NCBI RefSeq assembly: GCF_904846155.1 | Contig: NZ_CAJGZP010000001.1 | Span: 1,426,001 to 1,490,000 of the forward strand | Length of the DNA: 64,000 nt | Source of the DNA: Psychrobacter fulvigenes | GTDB taxonomy: Bacteria; Pseudomonadota; Gammaproteobacteria; Pseudomonadales; Moraxellaceae | Direction of reading: 5' to 3' | Shown: positions 1 to 10,340 of the stretch, piece by piece | Layout of the letters: each line of letters opens with the position of its first letter | Numbering within the stretch: the stretch's first letter is position 1 | Notes under the pieces: model-generated | Database searches by the model: none | The model's input: only the letters and a program-made list of their open reading frames with translations | Told to the model about the DNA's origin: nothing | Program-made: the position numbers and the translations under genes

Positions 1-2
1 AG

Positions 3-407
3 GTTGCAGGCTCGGCTTTGGGTTATGAAGGACGCATCGGCGCGCTTGAAAACCTAGGGCGTACGTATTTGCAGCTTGATAATAGACCCGCCGCGGCCAA
101 AGCTTTTTTACGTGCATTAGAGGGTAATCGCAACAGCATCATTGCTCATATCGAGCTGGTTGACTTACTCCTTGAACAACAGCGTGTGCAGCAAGCGCAA
201 AGACTCTATGATGAGACTTTGATACTGGTAAAGGGGCAGGGTATGAGCCCGCGACTTCTGTTGCAAGGTATCAAACTTGCCGCCGCGCAAAATGACATAA
301 CGGCGCGTCAACAGTTGGCGCAGCAGTTGCTATCCGCTTATCCATTAAGTGATGAAGCAAAACAACTTAAGACTTGGCTTAACAATCCAGAGGCACCATG
401 GAAATGA
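3..407 (+). CDS. pilF: Type IV pilus biogenesis TPR lipoprotein PilF/PilW (3' part)
   Basis: The reading frame is open from the first bases of the window, so the true start lies outside. The visible C-terminal 134 residues are helical tetratricopeptide-type repeats, with motifs such as ENLGRTYLQLDNRPAAAKAF. PilF/PilW is an outer-membrane lipoprotein needed for assembly of the PilQ secretin multimer in type IV pili; the lipobox would be upstream of the window. The last 10 bases overlap rodZ, and the pilF-rodZ-ispG-hisS order is standard in gammaproteobacteria. The assignment rests mainly on that order plus the TPR pattern; a generic TPR protein is the alternative. Confidence 0.8.
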   Translation, partial: VAGSALGYEGRIGALENLGRTYLQLDNRPAAAKAFLRALEGNRNSIIAHIELVDLLLEQQRVQQAQRLYDETLILVKGQGMSPRLLLQGIKLAAAQNDITARQQLAQQLLSAYPLSDEAKQLKTWLNNPEAPWK

Positions 408-1222
408 CCAACCCATCAACGAACAATCAATCTAACGCTCAGGGATCATTTGGTGCCATGCTGCAGCAAGCCCGTAAGACTAAGCAATTAAGCTTAGAGG
501 ATGCATCACGCGAGCTGTTTATTTTAAAGCGTCATCTGCAAGCGATGGAAGACGAAAACTTCTCAGCGCTGCCACAAGCTGCTTTTGCCCGCGGTTTTGC
601 TATTAATTATGCAAAGTTCCTAGATTTAGATCCTGTACAAGTAGCGACCAGTTTTGATGCAGCTTACCCTAATGAATTGAAGGTACAGTCGACAAGTAAT
701 ATTGATTCCCCATTACGGCCGATGGGTACCTTGCAACGTGATAGCCGTAGCCGGATTCGCTTCAATCCGTTACTGATTCTTGCCGTCATAGGCTTGATTA
801 TCTTGGCAGTGTTTTTATTCCGTATGGTGACCAATGCCAGTAAAGACTCTCAAGACACAACCCCAGTTGTTGAAAACCTGTCAGCATCAGAGCAAGCGCA
901 AGGAGCAGCAATCGATACGAGTGCTATCGATAATGTCGGTGCATCTGGCTCTGCGCTCAATTTAAATAATACGGCTGCTATGACAAATGCGGCACTAGAC
1001 GTCAATGTAACGGCTAATGCTGATATCACTATCACCGATGCGTCAGGCGCCAGCCTGATGTCTGGTCGTCAAACGGTTGGTGACTATAAGCTGTTTGGTA
1101 CACCTCCTTTCAATATTCAGATTGATAATGTAGACAATGTTAATTTATCGCTTAATCAAGAAGCGGTTGCTTTAGATCAATATGCGACCGATAAACAGGC
1201 CAGCTTTGCGCTAACACCTTAA
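398..1222 (+). CDS. rodZ: Cytoskeletal membrane protein RodZ (HTH plus DUF4115)
   Basis: The 274-residue protein has the RodZ layout. A cytoplasmic Cro/XRE-like helix-turn-helix spans residues about 18-85 (MLQQARKTKQLSLEDA region). A basic stretch precedes a single transmembrane helix at about 124-144. A Thr/Asn/Ala-rich periplasmic linker follows, and a C-terminal DUF4115 domain covers about 200-265. RodZ links MreB to the elongation machinery and sets rod shape. The start overlaps the pilF stop region, which suggests translational coupling. An in-frame ATG two codons downstream (404) is an equally possible start. RodA, its functional partner, is encoded 24 kb away at 24.4 kb. Confidence 0.88.
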   Translation: MEMTNPSTNNQSNAQGSFGAMLQQARKTKQLSLEDASRELFILKRHLQAMEDENFSALPQAAFARGFAINYAKFLDLDPVQVATSFDAAYPNELKVQSTSNIDSPLRPMGTLQRDSRSRIRFNPLLILAVIGLIILAVFLFRMVTNASKDSQDTTPVVENLSASEQAQGAAIDTSAIDNVGASGSALNLNNTAAMTNAALDVNVTANADITITDASGASLMSGRQTVGDYKLFGTPPFNIQIDNVDNVNLSLNQEAVALDQYATDKQASFALTP

Positions 1223-1318
1223 GCGGTCCTGATTTTTAGAAGCATTCATTTCAATTAGCGCATTCATTATCAATTCATGGTTTAATTCTATCTTTTGCTA
1301 TGCTTAAAGGATTCATAT

Positions 1319-2434
1319 ATGTCAACGTCATCGCCTATTAACCGTCGTCCTACCAAAAAAATATATGTCGGTGATGTCGCGATTGGCGGCGATGCACCGA
1401 TCAGTGTGCAGAGTATGACCAATACTGACACTTGTGATGTGGCAGCGACGGTTGCCCAAATTGAGCGCTGTGTTGAAGCAGGTGCTGATTTGATGCGTAT
1501 ATCGACGCCCACAATGGATACGGTCAAAGCTTTTGCTGAGATTCGCAAACGTGTCAGCGTGCCCTTGATAGCCGATGTACATTTCGATCATAAAATTGCG
1601 CTTGCGGTTGCCGAAGCGGGCGCGGATTGTTTGCGTATCAACCCGGGCAACATCGGTAGCGATGCCAAGGTACGTGAAGTGGTTGCTTGCGCCAAAGACT
1701 ACAATATTCCAATTCGTATTGGCGTCAATGCTGGCTCACTCGAAAAAGACATTCAGCGTAAATATACTGAGCCAACTGGCGAAGCGATGCTAGAGTCGGC
1801 CATGCGCCATATCGATATTTTGGAGCGTCTAAACTTTGACCAGTATAAAGTGTCGGTCAAAGCCAGCAATGTATTTTTGACTTTGGATGCGTATCGCTTG
1901 ATATCGGCACAAATCGATAACCCGCTGCATCTTGGTGTCACCGAAGCTGGCGTATATCGTACTGGCGCGGTCAAGTCTGCTATTGCACTGGGTGGTTTAT
2001 TATTAGATGGTATCGGCGATACCATACGCATCTCATTGGCAGCAGAGCCTGAAGAAGAGATTAAGATCGGGTTTGATATTTTAAAATCGCTCAATATCCG
2101 CTCTAACGGCGTCAACTTCATTGCTTGCCCAAGCTGCTCACGCCAAGAGTTTGATGTCATCAAAGTGATGACGGCACTAGAAGCACGTTTGGAAGATATT
2201 CGTGAACCGATGAACCTATCGGTTATTGGCTGTAAAGTGAACGGTCCAGGTGAAGCAAAAGAGGCTGACATCGGCATCGTGGGTGCAGCGCCAAAATCAT
2301 TGGTCTACCGTATGGGTGAAAAAAGTCACCTCATCGATACCGATAATTTGGTTGATGAGATCGAGGAAATGGTACGTGCGCATGCTGATGACTTGGCAAA
2401 GCTGCGTGAAAACGAAATCATTAGAGTTAAGTAA
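1319..2434 (+). CDS. ispG: 4-hydroxy-3-methylbut-2-en-1-yl diphosphate synthase (flavodoxin) IspG
   Basis: IspG reductively converts MEcPP to HMBPP in the MEP isoprenoid pathway using a 4Fe-4S cluster. The three cluster cysteines are visible in CPSC (about 270 and 273) and GCKVNGPG (about 305), followed by the conserved Glu at about 312. The chosen ATG gives 371 residues, the usual length, and has AAAGGA eight bases upstream. The frame also stays open to a TTG at 1295, but that would add eight non-conserved residues. The gene sits between rodZ and hisS, as in E. coli. Confidence 0.95.
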   Translation: MSTSSPINRRPTKKIYVGDVAIGGDAPISVQSMTNTDTCDVAATVAQIERCVEAGADLMRISTPTMDTVKAFAEIRKRVSVPLIADVHFDHKIALAVAEAGADCLRINPGNIGSDAKVREVVACAKDYNIPIRIGVNAGSLEKDIQRKYTEPTGEAMLESAMRHIDILERLNFDQYKVSVKASNVFLTLDAYRLISAQIDNPLHLGVTEAGVYRTGAVKSAIALGGLLLDGIGDTIRISLAAEPEEEIKIGFDILKSLNIRSNGVNFIACPSCSRQEFDVIKVMTALEARLEDIREPMNLSVIGCKVNGPGEAKEADIGIVGAAPKSLVYRMGEKSHLIDTDNLVDEIEEMVRAHADDLAKLRENEIIRVK

Positions 2435-2574
2435 GGTAGTGATAAATCATTACGATTAGCTATTAATTACTAATAATTATCAGTGATTCATGATTAGTGG
2501 TTAATAGTTATAAATTTGGCACCGATAACAACAATAGAAACAACGGTTATAACTTTTAAGGATATGATTGCATC

Positions 2575-3867
2575 ATGATCAAGGCTATTAAAGGGTTTAA
2601 TGATATCTTGCCAGAACAGTCGGCTAAGTGGCTAAAGTTGGAAGCCATATTGGCAGATGTATTAGGTAGATACGGTTACGAGCATATTCGCTTACCGATC
2701 GTTGAGCAGACAGATTTGTTCGCTCGTGCTATCGGCGGTGCGACCGATATCGTCGAAAAAGAAATGTATAGCTTTGCTGACAAATCAGATCCGCCAACGC
2801 CTCTAACCTTACGCCCTGAGGGCACGGCAGGCGCGGTACGTGCGGTGATTGAACATAACCTACTGCGCGGCGATACGCCAAAGCTTTGGTATATTGGGCC
2901 GATGTTTCGCTATGAGCGTCCACAAAAAGGCCGCTATCGTCAGTTCCATCAGATAGGCGTGGAGAGTTTCGGTAGTGCGTTGCCAGATGCTGATGCCGAA
3001 TTGATTGCGATGACGCATCTGATGTGGCAAGAGCTGGGTCTAAAAGATGAGATGCGCCTAGAGCTGAATAGCCTAGGAGAGACCGATGAGCGTCGTGCTT
3101 ATCGCGAGGCGCTGGTGGCTTATTTAACCGATAAGCAAGATCAGCTTGATGAGGATAGTAAGCGCCGCCTAACCACCAATCCACTACGTATCCTCGATAG
3201 TAAAGATGCCAATACACAGGCGCTACTTGCTTATGCGCCCAAACTGGCGGACTTTTTGGGTGAAGAAAGCATTGCGCATTTTGAGCAAGTGCAAGCGTAT
3301 TTGACGGAGCTAGGCATTGATTATGAAATCAATCCGCACTTGGTACGCGGGCTTGATTATTATAATAAAACAGTCTTTGAGTGGGTAACAGACAAGCTTG
3401 GTAGTCAAGCGACTGTCTGTGCTGGTGGACGTTATGACGGACTAATCGGACAGTTAAAGTCTGTCGGCGCGCGCGATGATAAGCCAGCCAAATCTGAGCC
3501 TGGCGTTGGTTTTGCAATGGGTCTTGAGCGCTTATTATTGCTTATTGAAGCAGTCGCTCCGATGCCAGAGACCTCGGCCTGTGATGTTTTTGTCGTTGCT
3601 CATCCTGACGTATTCAGCGCAGGCTTTAGTTATGCACAAAGATTGCGTTATAGCCGCCCAGATCTAAGAGTAAAAATGGCGAGTGCGACCAGTTTGAAAG
3701 CGCAAATGAAAAAAGCGGATAAGTCAGGAGCGGCATTGACCGTCATCATTGCACAGCAAGAGCTGGATGACAGCACCATTAGCATTAAAAATATGCAGAC
3801 GGGTGAGCAGAGCACTGTGGCGCAAGATTGGCTAGAGGCAACAGAGAACTTTATGCGTCCTCAATAA
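2575..3867 (+). CDS. hisS: Histidine--tRNA ligase
   Basis: This is a class II aminoacyl-tRNA synthetase of 430 residues that charges tRNA-His. Motif 2 region ([13 protein letters not shown]), the histidine-specific HisA motif [15 protein letters not shown] and motif 3 [12 protein letters not shown] are all present. A C-terminal anticodon-binding domain follows from about residue 330. The start is ATG with AAGGA about a dozen bases upstream. Position between ispG and the YfgM gene is the conserved order. No anomalies seen. Confidence 0.96.
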   Translation: MIKAIKGFNDILPEQSAKWLKLEAILADVLGRYGYEHIRLPIVEQTDLFARAIGGATDIVEKEMYSFADKSDPPTPLTLRPEGTAGAVRAVIEHNLLRGDTPKLWYIGPMFRYERPQKGRYRQFHQIGVESFGSALPDADAELIAMTHLMWQELGLKDEMRLELNSLGETDERRAYREALVAYLTDKQDQLDEDSKRRLTTNPLRILDSKDANTQALLAYAPKLADFLGEESIAHFEQVQAYLTELGIDYEINPHLVRGLDYYNKTVFEWVTDKLGSQATVCAGGRYDGLIGQLKSVGARDDKPAKSEPGVGFAMGLERLLLLIEAVAPMPETSACDVFVVAHPDVFSAGFSYAQRLRYSRPDLRVKMASATSLKAQMKKADKSGAALTVIIAQQELDDSTISIKNMQTGEQSTVAQDWLEATENFMRPQ

Positions 3868-3979
3868 ATTCGTTATTGGTTGAAATGTCGTCAGATGCAT
3901 TCAATTTAGCAAGCTAACTTATAATCACTCGCTCTTTCGCAATGAGTTTTAATAACTAGATTTTATTAGGTAAACAAAC

Positions 3980-4798
3980 ATGGTTCAGAATACTCAATCG
4001 CCAAATGCAGACAATTCGATGCAAGCGCTCAAGCAATACGGCAGCTATATCGTCACCGCTATTCTATTAGCACTGGCAGGCTATTTTGGCTGGACCTATT
4101 GGCAAGACAATCACGCGCGGGTAGATACTGTTGCTGCCGATCATTATGCTGATATCCAAAGACTGAATGAACAAGTCAGCTTGGCCGCGCAAAACCCAGA
4201 TCTAGAAGCAGAAGCGCTAGCAGGGCTGGCTGCGAGCCGTGAACAGCTCAATCAAGATATTGATGCTTTAGTAAGTACTCATGGCAACTCGGTTTATGCT
4301 TGGCAGGCACTCATGATTAAAGCTCGTCAGCAAGTTGATAGCGATGACTTCGCTGGTGCTACCGAAAGCTTGAAACAAGCATTATCAATAGACTTGGGTG
4401 ATGCAGGGTTAAGTGCCATTACTCGCTTACGCTATGCGCAGATACTATTGTCAGCGGGCGATGCAGATGCGGCGCTATCGGAAGCAAGTAATGATGTGCC
4501 TGTTTCTTTTGAAGCGAGTCAGCAAGAGCTGTTAGGTGATATCTATTTGGCACAAGATAATAAAGAATCTGCCATAAAGTCTTACGAAAATGCTTGGGAG
4601 CTACTTCGTAAGCGTCAAGAAACCCGTGCAGTATTGGTTTTAAAGATGGAAAGTTTAGGTATCGTGCCTGAACCAATCAGCGAGCAAGCCAGTCTTATTC
4701 AAGCTGCCGCTCCAGCAGCAGAGCCATTACTAATAGAAAACGGCAGTATTGAAGCCGGTGTTAACAATAGTAACGATTCTGACTCAGCAGCGCAGTAA
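3980..4798 (+). CDS. yfgM: YfgM-family TPR membrane protein (SecYEG ancillary subunit)
   Basis: The 272-residue protein has a short cytoplasmic N-terminus, one transmembrane helix at about 22-41 (YIVTAILLALAGYFGW) and a helical TPR-like periplasmic domain, ending in an Ala/Ser/Asn-rich tail. That is the YfgM (DUF2133/TPR_21) layout. In E. coli YfgM associates with PpiD and SecYEG and helps pass secreted proteins to periplasmic chaperones. It lies between hisS and bamB, exactly as in E. coli. The tail after residue about 235 is low-complexity and probably disordered. Confidence 0.85.
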   Translation: MVQNTQSPNADNSMQALKQYGSYIVTAILLALAGYFGWTYWQDNHARVDTVAADHYADIQRLNEQVSLAAQNPDLEAEALAGLAASREQLNQDIDALVSTHGNSVYAWQALMIKARQQVDSDDFAGATESLKQALSIDLGDAGLSAITRLRYAQILLSAGDADAALSEASNDVPVSFEASQQELLGDIYLAQDNKESAIKSYENAWELLRKRQETRAVLVLKMESLGIVPEPISEQASLIQAAAPAAEPLLIENGSIEAGVNNSNDSDSAAQ

Positions 4799-4882
4799 AT
4801 CAGCAGTACAATAAGCCATAGTTTATATTGATGATATCTGTTATTTTATTGACAGTTAATTTATTCGTAGTGAGAACATACA

Positions 4883-6091
4883 ATGACCCGATCTATTCGC
4901 TTCAGCAAGATGTCAAAGGGCAAAACCATAAAGACCACTGTCATGCACGTGGCGGTATTGGCGCTAATGACGACTGCTGTCGTTGGCTGTAACCGCGGTA
5001 TCAAGCCAGTCGTAAACGATCCAGTAAAACTGGTGCAAATTGCGCAGCCTATAAGTGTGCTGCAGCCTGTGTTTAGCGTTGATGTCGGTAATAAAAAAGC
5101 CAGTAAAAAAGACCCACTTAATTTGCAAGTGGGTTATGGTAATGAGCAAATTATCACCGCTTCACGTGGGGGTGATTTAACGGGCTTTAATACTGCTGGA
5201 CAGCGCATATGGTCAGTGAATGTTGATGATCAAATCACAGGCGGGGTGACATTAGACGAGTTTAGCCAGACGGCTATTATCAGTACCCGTGGCGGTTTGG
5301 TGATGGCGTTTGATAGTGCGACTGGCGCCAAACGCTGGCAGAAGCAGCTATCGGGATCCGTGCTGACACCTGCGCTTATTAGCAATAATCGAGTGGTTCT
5401 ATCTGCCAATGATGGCTTCTTACATGGGTTGTCTCTCCAAAACGGACAGTCAGTTTGGCAGTTTGCAACCCAAGTACCAGCGATTAGTATTCGCGGTACG
5501 GCCGCCCCGACATTGCTAGACGATAAGACAGCTTTGCTCGCTACGGCTGATGGTCGTTTGCATGCGCTTACTATTGATAGCGGTCTGCCACTGTGGTCAA
5601 GACGAGTCGGTGTCGGTACAGGCAGCAGCGAAGTTGAGCGCATGAGTGATGTGGATGGCATGCCTATCATCAATAACAATCAATTATTCGCCATTAGCTA
5701 TAGCGGACAGTTAATTGGTATTGATTTAGCATCGCGTCAAGTGATGTTCGTTAATGAACTTGCCAGTCTTAAGTCTTTAGCAGTCAATGCTCAGCAAATC
5801 GTTGCTACCAGCTTAGATGGTAAAGTAGTCGCTTATGATCGTACTAATGGTCAAGTGATGTGGGAGAGTGAAGCACTGGCTTATCGTGCGTTAACTAATC
5901 CTGTGATGATTGGCAACTATATCGCTGTTGGTGATCTTGAAGGAGTCGTACATTTATTTGATCCTGCAACGGGTGACATTGTTAGCCGAGTTGAGACCAA
6001 AGGTGCGTTAACCAGTCTGCAAGTACAAGGTAGTCGTTTAATGACTCAAAGCACATCAGGGCAAGTTGCTATTTGGCAAATGGTTCGTTAA
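4883..6091 (+). CDS. bamB: Outer membrane assembly lipoprotein BamB
   Basis: BamB is the beta-propeller lipoprotein of the BAM complex, which inserts beta-barrels in the outer membrane. The 402-residue product has a lipoprotein signal ending in the lipobox VVGC (Cys at 36). It is followed by repeated PQQ-like blades with Trp-containing motifs (GQRIWSVNVDDQI, GAKRWQKQL, GQSVWQFA, SGLPLWSRR, GQVMWESEA). An alternative ATG lies nine codons downstream and would give a more ordinary signal peptide length. It precedes der, the conserved neighbour. Confidence 0.94.
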   Translation: MTRSIRFSKMSKGKTIKTTVMHVAVLALMTTAVVGCNRGIKPVVNDPVKLVQIAQPISVLQPVFSVDVGNKKASKKDPLNLQVGYGNEQIITASRGGDLTGFNTAGQRIWSVNVDDQITGGVTLDEFSQTAIISTRGGLVMAFDSATGAKRWQKQLSGSVLTPALISNNRVVLSANDGFLHGLSLQNGQSVWQFATQVPAISIRGTAAPTLLDDKTALLATADGRLHALTIDSGLPLWSRRVGVGTGSSEVERMSDVDGMPIINNNQLFAISYSGQLIGIDLASRQVMFVNELASLKSLAVNAQQIVATSLDGKVVAYDRTNGQVMWESEALAYRALTNPVMIGNYIAVGDLEGVVHLFDPATGDIVSRVETKGALTSLQVQGSRLMTQSTSGQVAIWQMVR

Positions 6092-6168
6092 ACGTACTTT
6101 ATACGATCTATTACTGCGTGATCGCTATGTAGATCTATAAAGTAAGAAGAGTATGGCTTGTATTGAAT

Positions 6169-6194
6169 TTAAACGCTGCTGAGTCAGCGTTTAA
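6169..6194 (+). terminator. Hairpin downstream of bamB
   Basis: TTAAACGCTG and CAGCGTTTAA form a perfect 10-bp stem around a 6-base loop, 78 bases after the bamB stop. There is no T-tract, so it could be a weak or Rho-assisted terminator or an mRNA 3' stabiliser. Confidence 0.45.
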
Positions 6195-6242
6195 TGTCTT
6201 GTGTAACTGCTGCATTTCACGTAATCTATGCGCCCCTGATCC

Positions 6243-6251
6243 TGATATAAT
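6243..6251 (+). promoter_or_regulatory. Candidate extended -10 promoter for der
   Basis: TGATATAAT matches the extended -10 consensus TGnTATAAT. No good -35 box lies at the expected spacing, which is usual for extended -10 promoters. It would give a leader of about 220 nt before der. Confidence 0.4.
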
Positions 6252-6476
6252 GCAGCAACGACAACCTTGTTAATAAGCTGTGCTTACTTATCAAGTGGAT
6301 GACTTTCATCCGTCATCTGGTGTTAAGAGACACGTCTATACCAACACGCCTTGTCTTGCCTTATCTTGTCTTGCCTTATATAGTATCCATCTAAATTTTC
6401 GGTAATATGACGCCTATTCGCTGTCATCATTATCCGCTACTGTATCCATAACTATGCACACAATAGAGAGTAACGA

Positions 6477-7910
6477 ATGAGTATCAAGCCTGTGGTCGCT
6501 TTAATTGGCCGCCCAAACGTAGGTAAGTCTACCTTGTTTAACCAATTTACCAAAAGTCGGCAGGCACTTGTTGCCGATCTATCAGGTCTGACTCGTGATC
6601 GTCAGTATGGTGATGCAGTATATGAGGGCAAGGCATTCATCGTTGTCGACACTGGTGGTATTGGTGAAGCAGATGATGGCCGAGGGGATATCGATGATTA
6701 TATGTCTGAGCAGTCGCATACAGCGATTCATGAAGCCGATATCATTGTCTTTGTCGTCGACGCTCGTGCTGGTATGATTGGCGCGGATGCTGAGATTGGC
6801 AAGTTTTTACATACTTTAGGCAAGCCTGTTTATGTAGTGGCAAACAAAGTCGATGGTGCTCATGACTCTGCACCTGCCGAGTTTTATGCACTGGGACTGG
6901 GTGAGCCGTTTCCAATGGCCGCAAGTCATGGCCGCGGTGTCGGTAACTTGCTAGAAGCCATCACCACTGACATGCCTGAACAAGAGACAGTACATGAGCC
7001 TAATGGCTTAAAGCTTGCCATCATTGGTCGTCCAAACGTTGGTAAGTCGACGTTGGTGAATCGTCTACTGGGTGAGGATAGGGTTGTCGTCTTTGATATG
7101 CCTGGTACTACCCGCGATAGTATCTACATTCCTTATAAGCGCGATGGCAAAGACTACGTGTTGATTGATACTGCTGGCGTACGTCGCCGCGGCAAAATCG
7201 ATGATAAGGTAGAGAAGTTCTCTGTTATCAAGACATTGCAAGCGATTGAAGACTCAAACGTCACGGTTATTGTGATTGATGCCCAAGAAGGTATCGTTGA
7301 CCAAGATTTGCATATGATTGGCTATGCGCTTGATGCTGGCCGTGCCCTAGTGGTTGCGATTAATAAGTGGGATGGTCTGACTCAAGAACAAAAAGACTAT
7401 ATCAAAATTGAGATGGATCGCCGCTTTAGCTTTATACCTTATGTAAAAGTTCATCTTATCTCAGCGCTGCATGGTACTGGCGTAGGTAATCTCTATCCGT
7501 CTATCTTACGTGCTTATCAATCTTCGATGTTTGAAGTTTCTACCAATCGCTTAACGCAAATACTGCAAGATGCAGTCACGGCAAATCCACCACCAACCGT
7601 TGGTGGTCGCCGTATCAAGCTACGTTATGCACATATTGGTGGTCATAATCCGCCCGTTATCGTTATTCATGGCAATCAAACTGGCTCACTACCTAAGAGC
7701 TATCAGCGTTATCTTGAAAACCAATTCCGACAAGTGTTTAAGCTTGAAGGCACACCACTCAATGTAGTCTTTAAGCTCAATGAGAATCCGTACGCCAATA
7801 AAAGTGATACGCCAACCAAAGCCAAAGCGCAACAGCTGCTTCAGCGTCAGCGTAATCGCAAGCAAAAGTACTCTAAATCCGATAGAAAGACCGATAAAAA
7901 AGGTCGCTAA
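6477..7910 (+). CDS. der: Ribosome biogenesis GTPase Der (EngA)
   Basis: Der is an essential GTPase with two tandem G domains that acts in 50S subunit assembly. Both P-loops are visible as GRPNVGKS (about residues 11-18 and 181-188), with switch regions DTGGIG and DTAGV and NKxD motifs NKVD and NKWD. A KH-like domain follows from about 360, and a basic C-terminal tail rich in Lys/Arg/Gln. The 477-residue length is normal. The start ATG has GAG within a purine-rich stretch just upstream. Confidence 0.96.
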   Translation: MSIKPVVALIGRPNVGKSTLFNQFTKSRQALVADLSGLTRDRQYGDAVYEGKAFIVVDTGGIGEADDGRGDIDDYMSEQSHTAIHEADIIVFVVDARAGMIGADAEIGKFLHTLGKPVYVVANKVDGAHDSAPAEFYALGLGEPFPMAASHGRGVGNLLEAITTDMPEQETVHEPNGLKLAIIGRPNVGKSTLVNRLLGEDRVVVFDMPGTTRDSIYIPYKRDGKDYVLIDTAGVRRRGKIDDKVEKFSVIKTLQAIEDSNVTVIVIDAQEGIVDQDLHMIGYALDAGRALVVAINKWDGLTQEQKDYIKIEMDRRFSFIPYVKVHLISALHGTGVGNLYPSILRAYQSSMFEVSTNRLTQILQDAVTANPPPTVGGRRIKLRYAHIGGHNPPVIVIHGNQTGSLPKSYQRYLENQFRQVFKLEGTPLNVVFKLNENPYANKSDTPTKAKAQQLLQRQRNRKQKYSKSDRKTDKKGR

Positions 7911-8026
7911 ATGCTTGATTGACTAGATAGCTGATTAATTAGATGGTTTTTGAATAGGGGGCTGAGTTTTATATACCTCTATGAGCTGTGAATATTTAGA
8001 GGCAGATAAGAGTTTTGTAAATCAAA

Positions 8027-8049
8027 AAGGGAGCAGTGGTGGCTCCCTT
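8027..8049 (+). terminator. Hairpin terminator after der
   Basis: AAGGGAGC and GCTCCCTT form an 8-bp perfect stem with a 7-base loop, about 115 bases after der. The following bases are TCTCAATAG, a poor T-tract, so termination strength is uncertain. Confidence 0.55.
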
Positions 8050-8129
8050 CTCAATAGCTTATAACTACCCTTAAGCTCCATGCGTATCATGTATTATAAA
8101 TAAAAACCAACCCACCTTGAGTGAGTTAC

Positions 8130-10076
8130 ATGAGTAGAGACTCAGTTAAAAACATACCTACGCTTATTCGACGTACTATTTTTCAGGCCATCAGCTTTTC
8201 AGTATTGGCGGCTTTTGTGCTGTCTTTTTCCTACACCTATGTTTATCAATACCAGCAAAAAGCCATCCATGTTCAGAACTTGGGTGAGCTGCTTGCCAGC
8301 AATGCCTCAAGTCCTGACGGTGCAAACTTAGTTGCGAGACAAGTCAGCTCGTTGCTAGAAGATGACCCTACCTTACAAAGCATTCTGTTTTATTCTACTG
8401 ACCAACCCATATCCGACGCCAATCAAACTGCTATTGGCCGTATAAGTAGCGATTGGTACAACGCCTTATTCAGTGATTCTATTAGCTTCAACTACCCAGT
8501 GACCAGCCGTTATCTGAGTGGGAGTAGTACTCAGCGAGATAATACTGTACTACAGCTTACTCCTGAAACTGTCAATAATGAGATGGACACAGCGGAATCA
8601 TCAAGTCAGACGGCTACTCCGAATGCTTTAGTTGGTTATATTAATATTACTTTAGATATTCATAAGCTGCGTTGGCAGTGGGTATATATCAACTTATTAT
8701 CATGGTTTGCGACTATCTGCATTCCTATTTTTATCGGTTGGTTTGTATTGCGTAAGCTGAACCAACCGACCAAAGATCTTACTGAGCTAGTTAAGGTGTG
8801 TGATGTTGTCATTGACAATCCAGAGCTTCAACATTTGCCGGTTATCCAGCAGAAGTTTTATTTTCAAGAGCTGCTAAAAGTTAAAAAAACATTGGTTGTT
8901 TTATTTGACAGGCTGCAAGCTGCACAAAAAGACTATCAGGCTCTCGCTGACTTTGAACTGCAATTGCACAATAAAGACTTATCACTTGATATGCAGCGCT
9001 CCAATTTCCAAAGTATGATCACCCATGAGCTTAAGACCTCACTCAATGCTATTTCAGGGGGTTTACAGCTGTTGGACAATCAGTATCTCAATGATGAACA
9101 AAAAGACACGCTGGCCATTATTCGCAAGGGCAGTCAGCATCTAGAGTTTACTCTTGAGCAGATTATTCAGCTCAATAAAATTGAAAAAGGTCAAGTAGCA
9201 CTGAGTCTCAATGAGTTTAATCCATTACAAATGATAGCTGACTTATTATTAGAGTTTGAACCAGTAGCCAAAAAAAAGGGGTTAGATCTGGTTAGTCGCG
9301 TTCATCATACTGGTTATATGCTTGAAGGAGATACGACGAAAATTCAGCAAATCTTGACCACGCTCATTAATAATGCGATTAAATTTACAGAAAATGGTCA
9401 AGTCGTTATTGAGTCTCAACTGACTCACCTTAATGAAAGCATGCGTTGGCAGGTGCATATTATAGATACAGGTATAGGTATCGAAGATATCTATTTTGAA
9501 GATATTTTCTTGCCATTTTTTCAGGTTGACTCTTCCCAAACTCGTGAGTATGAAGGCATAGGGGTTGGCTTATCAGTAATCAAGCAAATAGCTCAGCTTA
9601 TTGGCGCCTCTATTGAAGTCAGCAGTGATTTGGGTGTTGGCAGTCATTTTGTAGTAACGATGCCACTGCGTCAGAGATATCAATCGCAGCAACAGAGCTT
9701 GTTGCAAGGTATTAATATCTTATATTGTCACCAAGATGAAACAGGGTTTGAGGTAGAGACGCTGCAACGGTTCGGCGCTAATGTTACCTGTCATCAACAT
9801 GCGCAGCTGGTGTTGGATCATTTGGCTGAAAAGGAGGTGGCTATGGTGATGTTTGCTGAAGAGGTGCCACCAGAGCGGGTAGAGCGGCTGGCTAAGCGTA
9901 TCCGTGAGCATGAAACGACGTATCGAACATTACTTATCTATTGCTATCCACCAGATGAAGAGCGCTATCTCGATGATTTTGAGCCTGGCTTAAAAGCAGC
10001 TGGGGTAGACTACTGTCATAGCGCTACACGAGACCCTAGAGTATTGAGTCGTTTGCTCAGTAAATGGTTGTATTGA
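8130..10076 (+). CDS. Orphan membrane sensor histidine kinase with C-terminal pseudo-receiver
   Basis: The product has two transmembrane helices (about 16-38 and 183-207) flanking a periplasmic sensor domain of about 145 residues. A HAMP-like/coiled-coil linker follows, then a HisKA dimerisation helix with the phospho-acceptor His in ITHELKTSLNA (about 299). An HATPase_c domain follows with N-box (LINNAIKF), G1 (DTGIGI) and G2 (GIGVGL). The last 120 residues (ILYCHQDE onward) resemble a receiver fold. At the expected phospho-Asp position the sequence reads VMFAEE, so it is probably not phosphorylated. No response regulator gene is adjacent. The ATG at 8130 was preferred over the GTG at 8121 because GAGTGAG precedes it. 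The ligand is not recognisable. Confidence 0.85.
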   Translation: MSRDSVKNIPTLIRRTIFQAISFSVLAAFVLSFSYTYVYQYQQKAIHVQNLGELLASNASSPDGANLVARQVSSLLEDDPTLQSILFYSTDQPISDANQTAIGRISSDWYNALFSDSISFNYPVTSRYLSGSSTQRDNTVLQLTPETVNNEMDTAESSSQTATPNALVGYINITLDIHKLRWQWVYINLLSWFATICIPIFIGWFVLRKLNQPTKDLTELVKVCDVVIDNPELQHLPVIQQKFYFQELLKVKKTLVVLFDRLQAAQKDYQALADFELQLHNKDLSLDMQRSNFQSMITHELKTSLNAISGGLQLLDNQYLNDEQKDTLAIIRKGSQHLEFTLEQIIQLNKIEKGQVALSLNEFNPLQMIADLLLEFEPVAKKKGLDLVSRVHHTGYMLEGDTTKIQQILTTLINNAIKFTENGQVVIESQLTHLNESMRWQVHIIDTGIGIEDIYFEDIFLPFFQVDSSQTREYEGIGVGLSVIKQIAQLIGASIEVSSDLGVGSHFVVTMPLRQRYQSQQQSLLQGINILYCHQDETGFEVETLQRFGANVTCHQHAQLVLDHLAEKEVAMVMFAEEVPPERVERLAKRIREHETTYRTLLIYCYPPDEERYLDDFEPGLKAAGVDYCHSATRDPRVLSRLLSKWLY

Positions 10077-10340
10077 AAAATCCCATGCAAATAAAGTATG
10101 GTTTTAGCTGACGACACTTTGTTTAGAGTATGTCTCAATAGTCCTCTAACGAAATCACTCTGCCTGCTGTAGATACAAACAACACTTTCACACAAGTATT
10201 ATTTCAGTACAAAATAATCAATAGCATAAAGTTTACTACCTGCTACACTGAATTGATTGGCAATCATAAAGGGCTTGGCCAGCGTTATCAAACAATAAAA
10301 TGTGCTGAAAGTTATCTATAAATATGAGCAGGGTAAAGCC

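Larger units (their letters stand above)
6092..6476. other. Intergenic region upstream of der
   Basis: This 385-bp gap holds a perfect 10-bp stem hairpin shortly after bamB, a candidate extended -10 promoter near 6245, and a short hairpin GGATGACTTTCATCC. It also holds a directly repeated 15-mer, CTTGTCTTGCCTTAT, at 6350-6364 and 6365-6379. No ORF with a credible start was seen. Confidence 0.6.

Noticed and set aside
2729..3217. 162-codon minus-strand ORF inside hisS
   Set aside because: Fully antisense to conserved hisS codons; product is His/Arg/Tyr-rich with no family resemblance.
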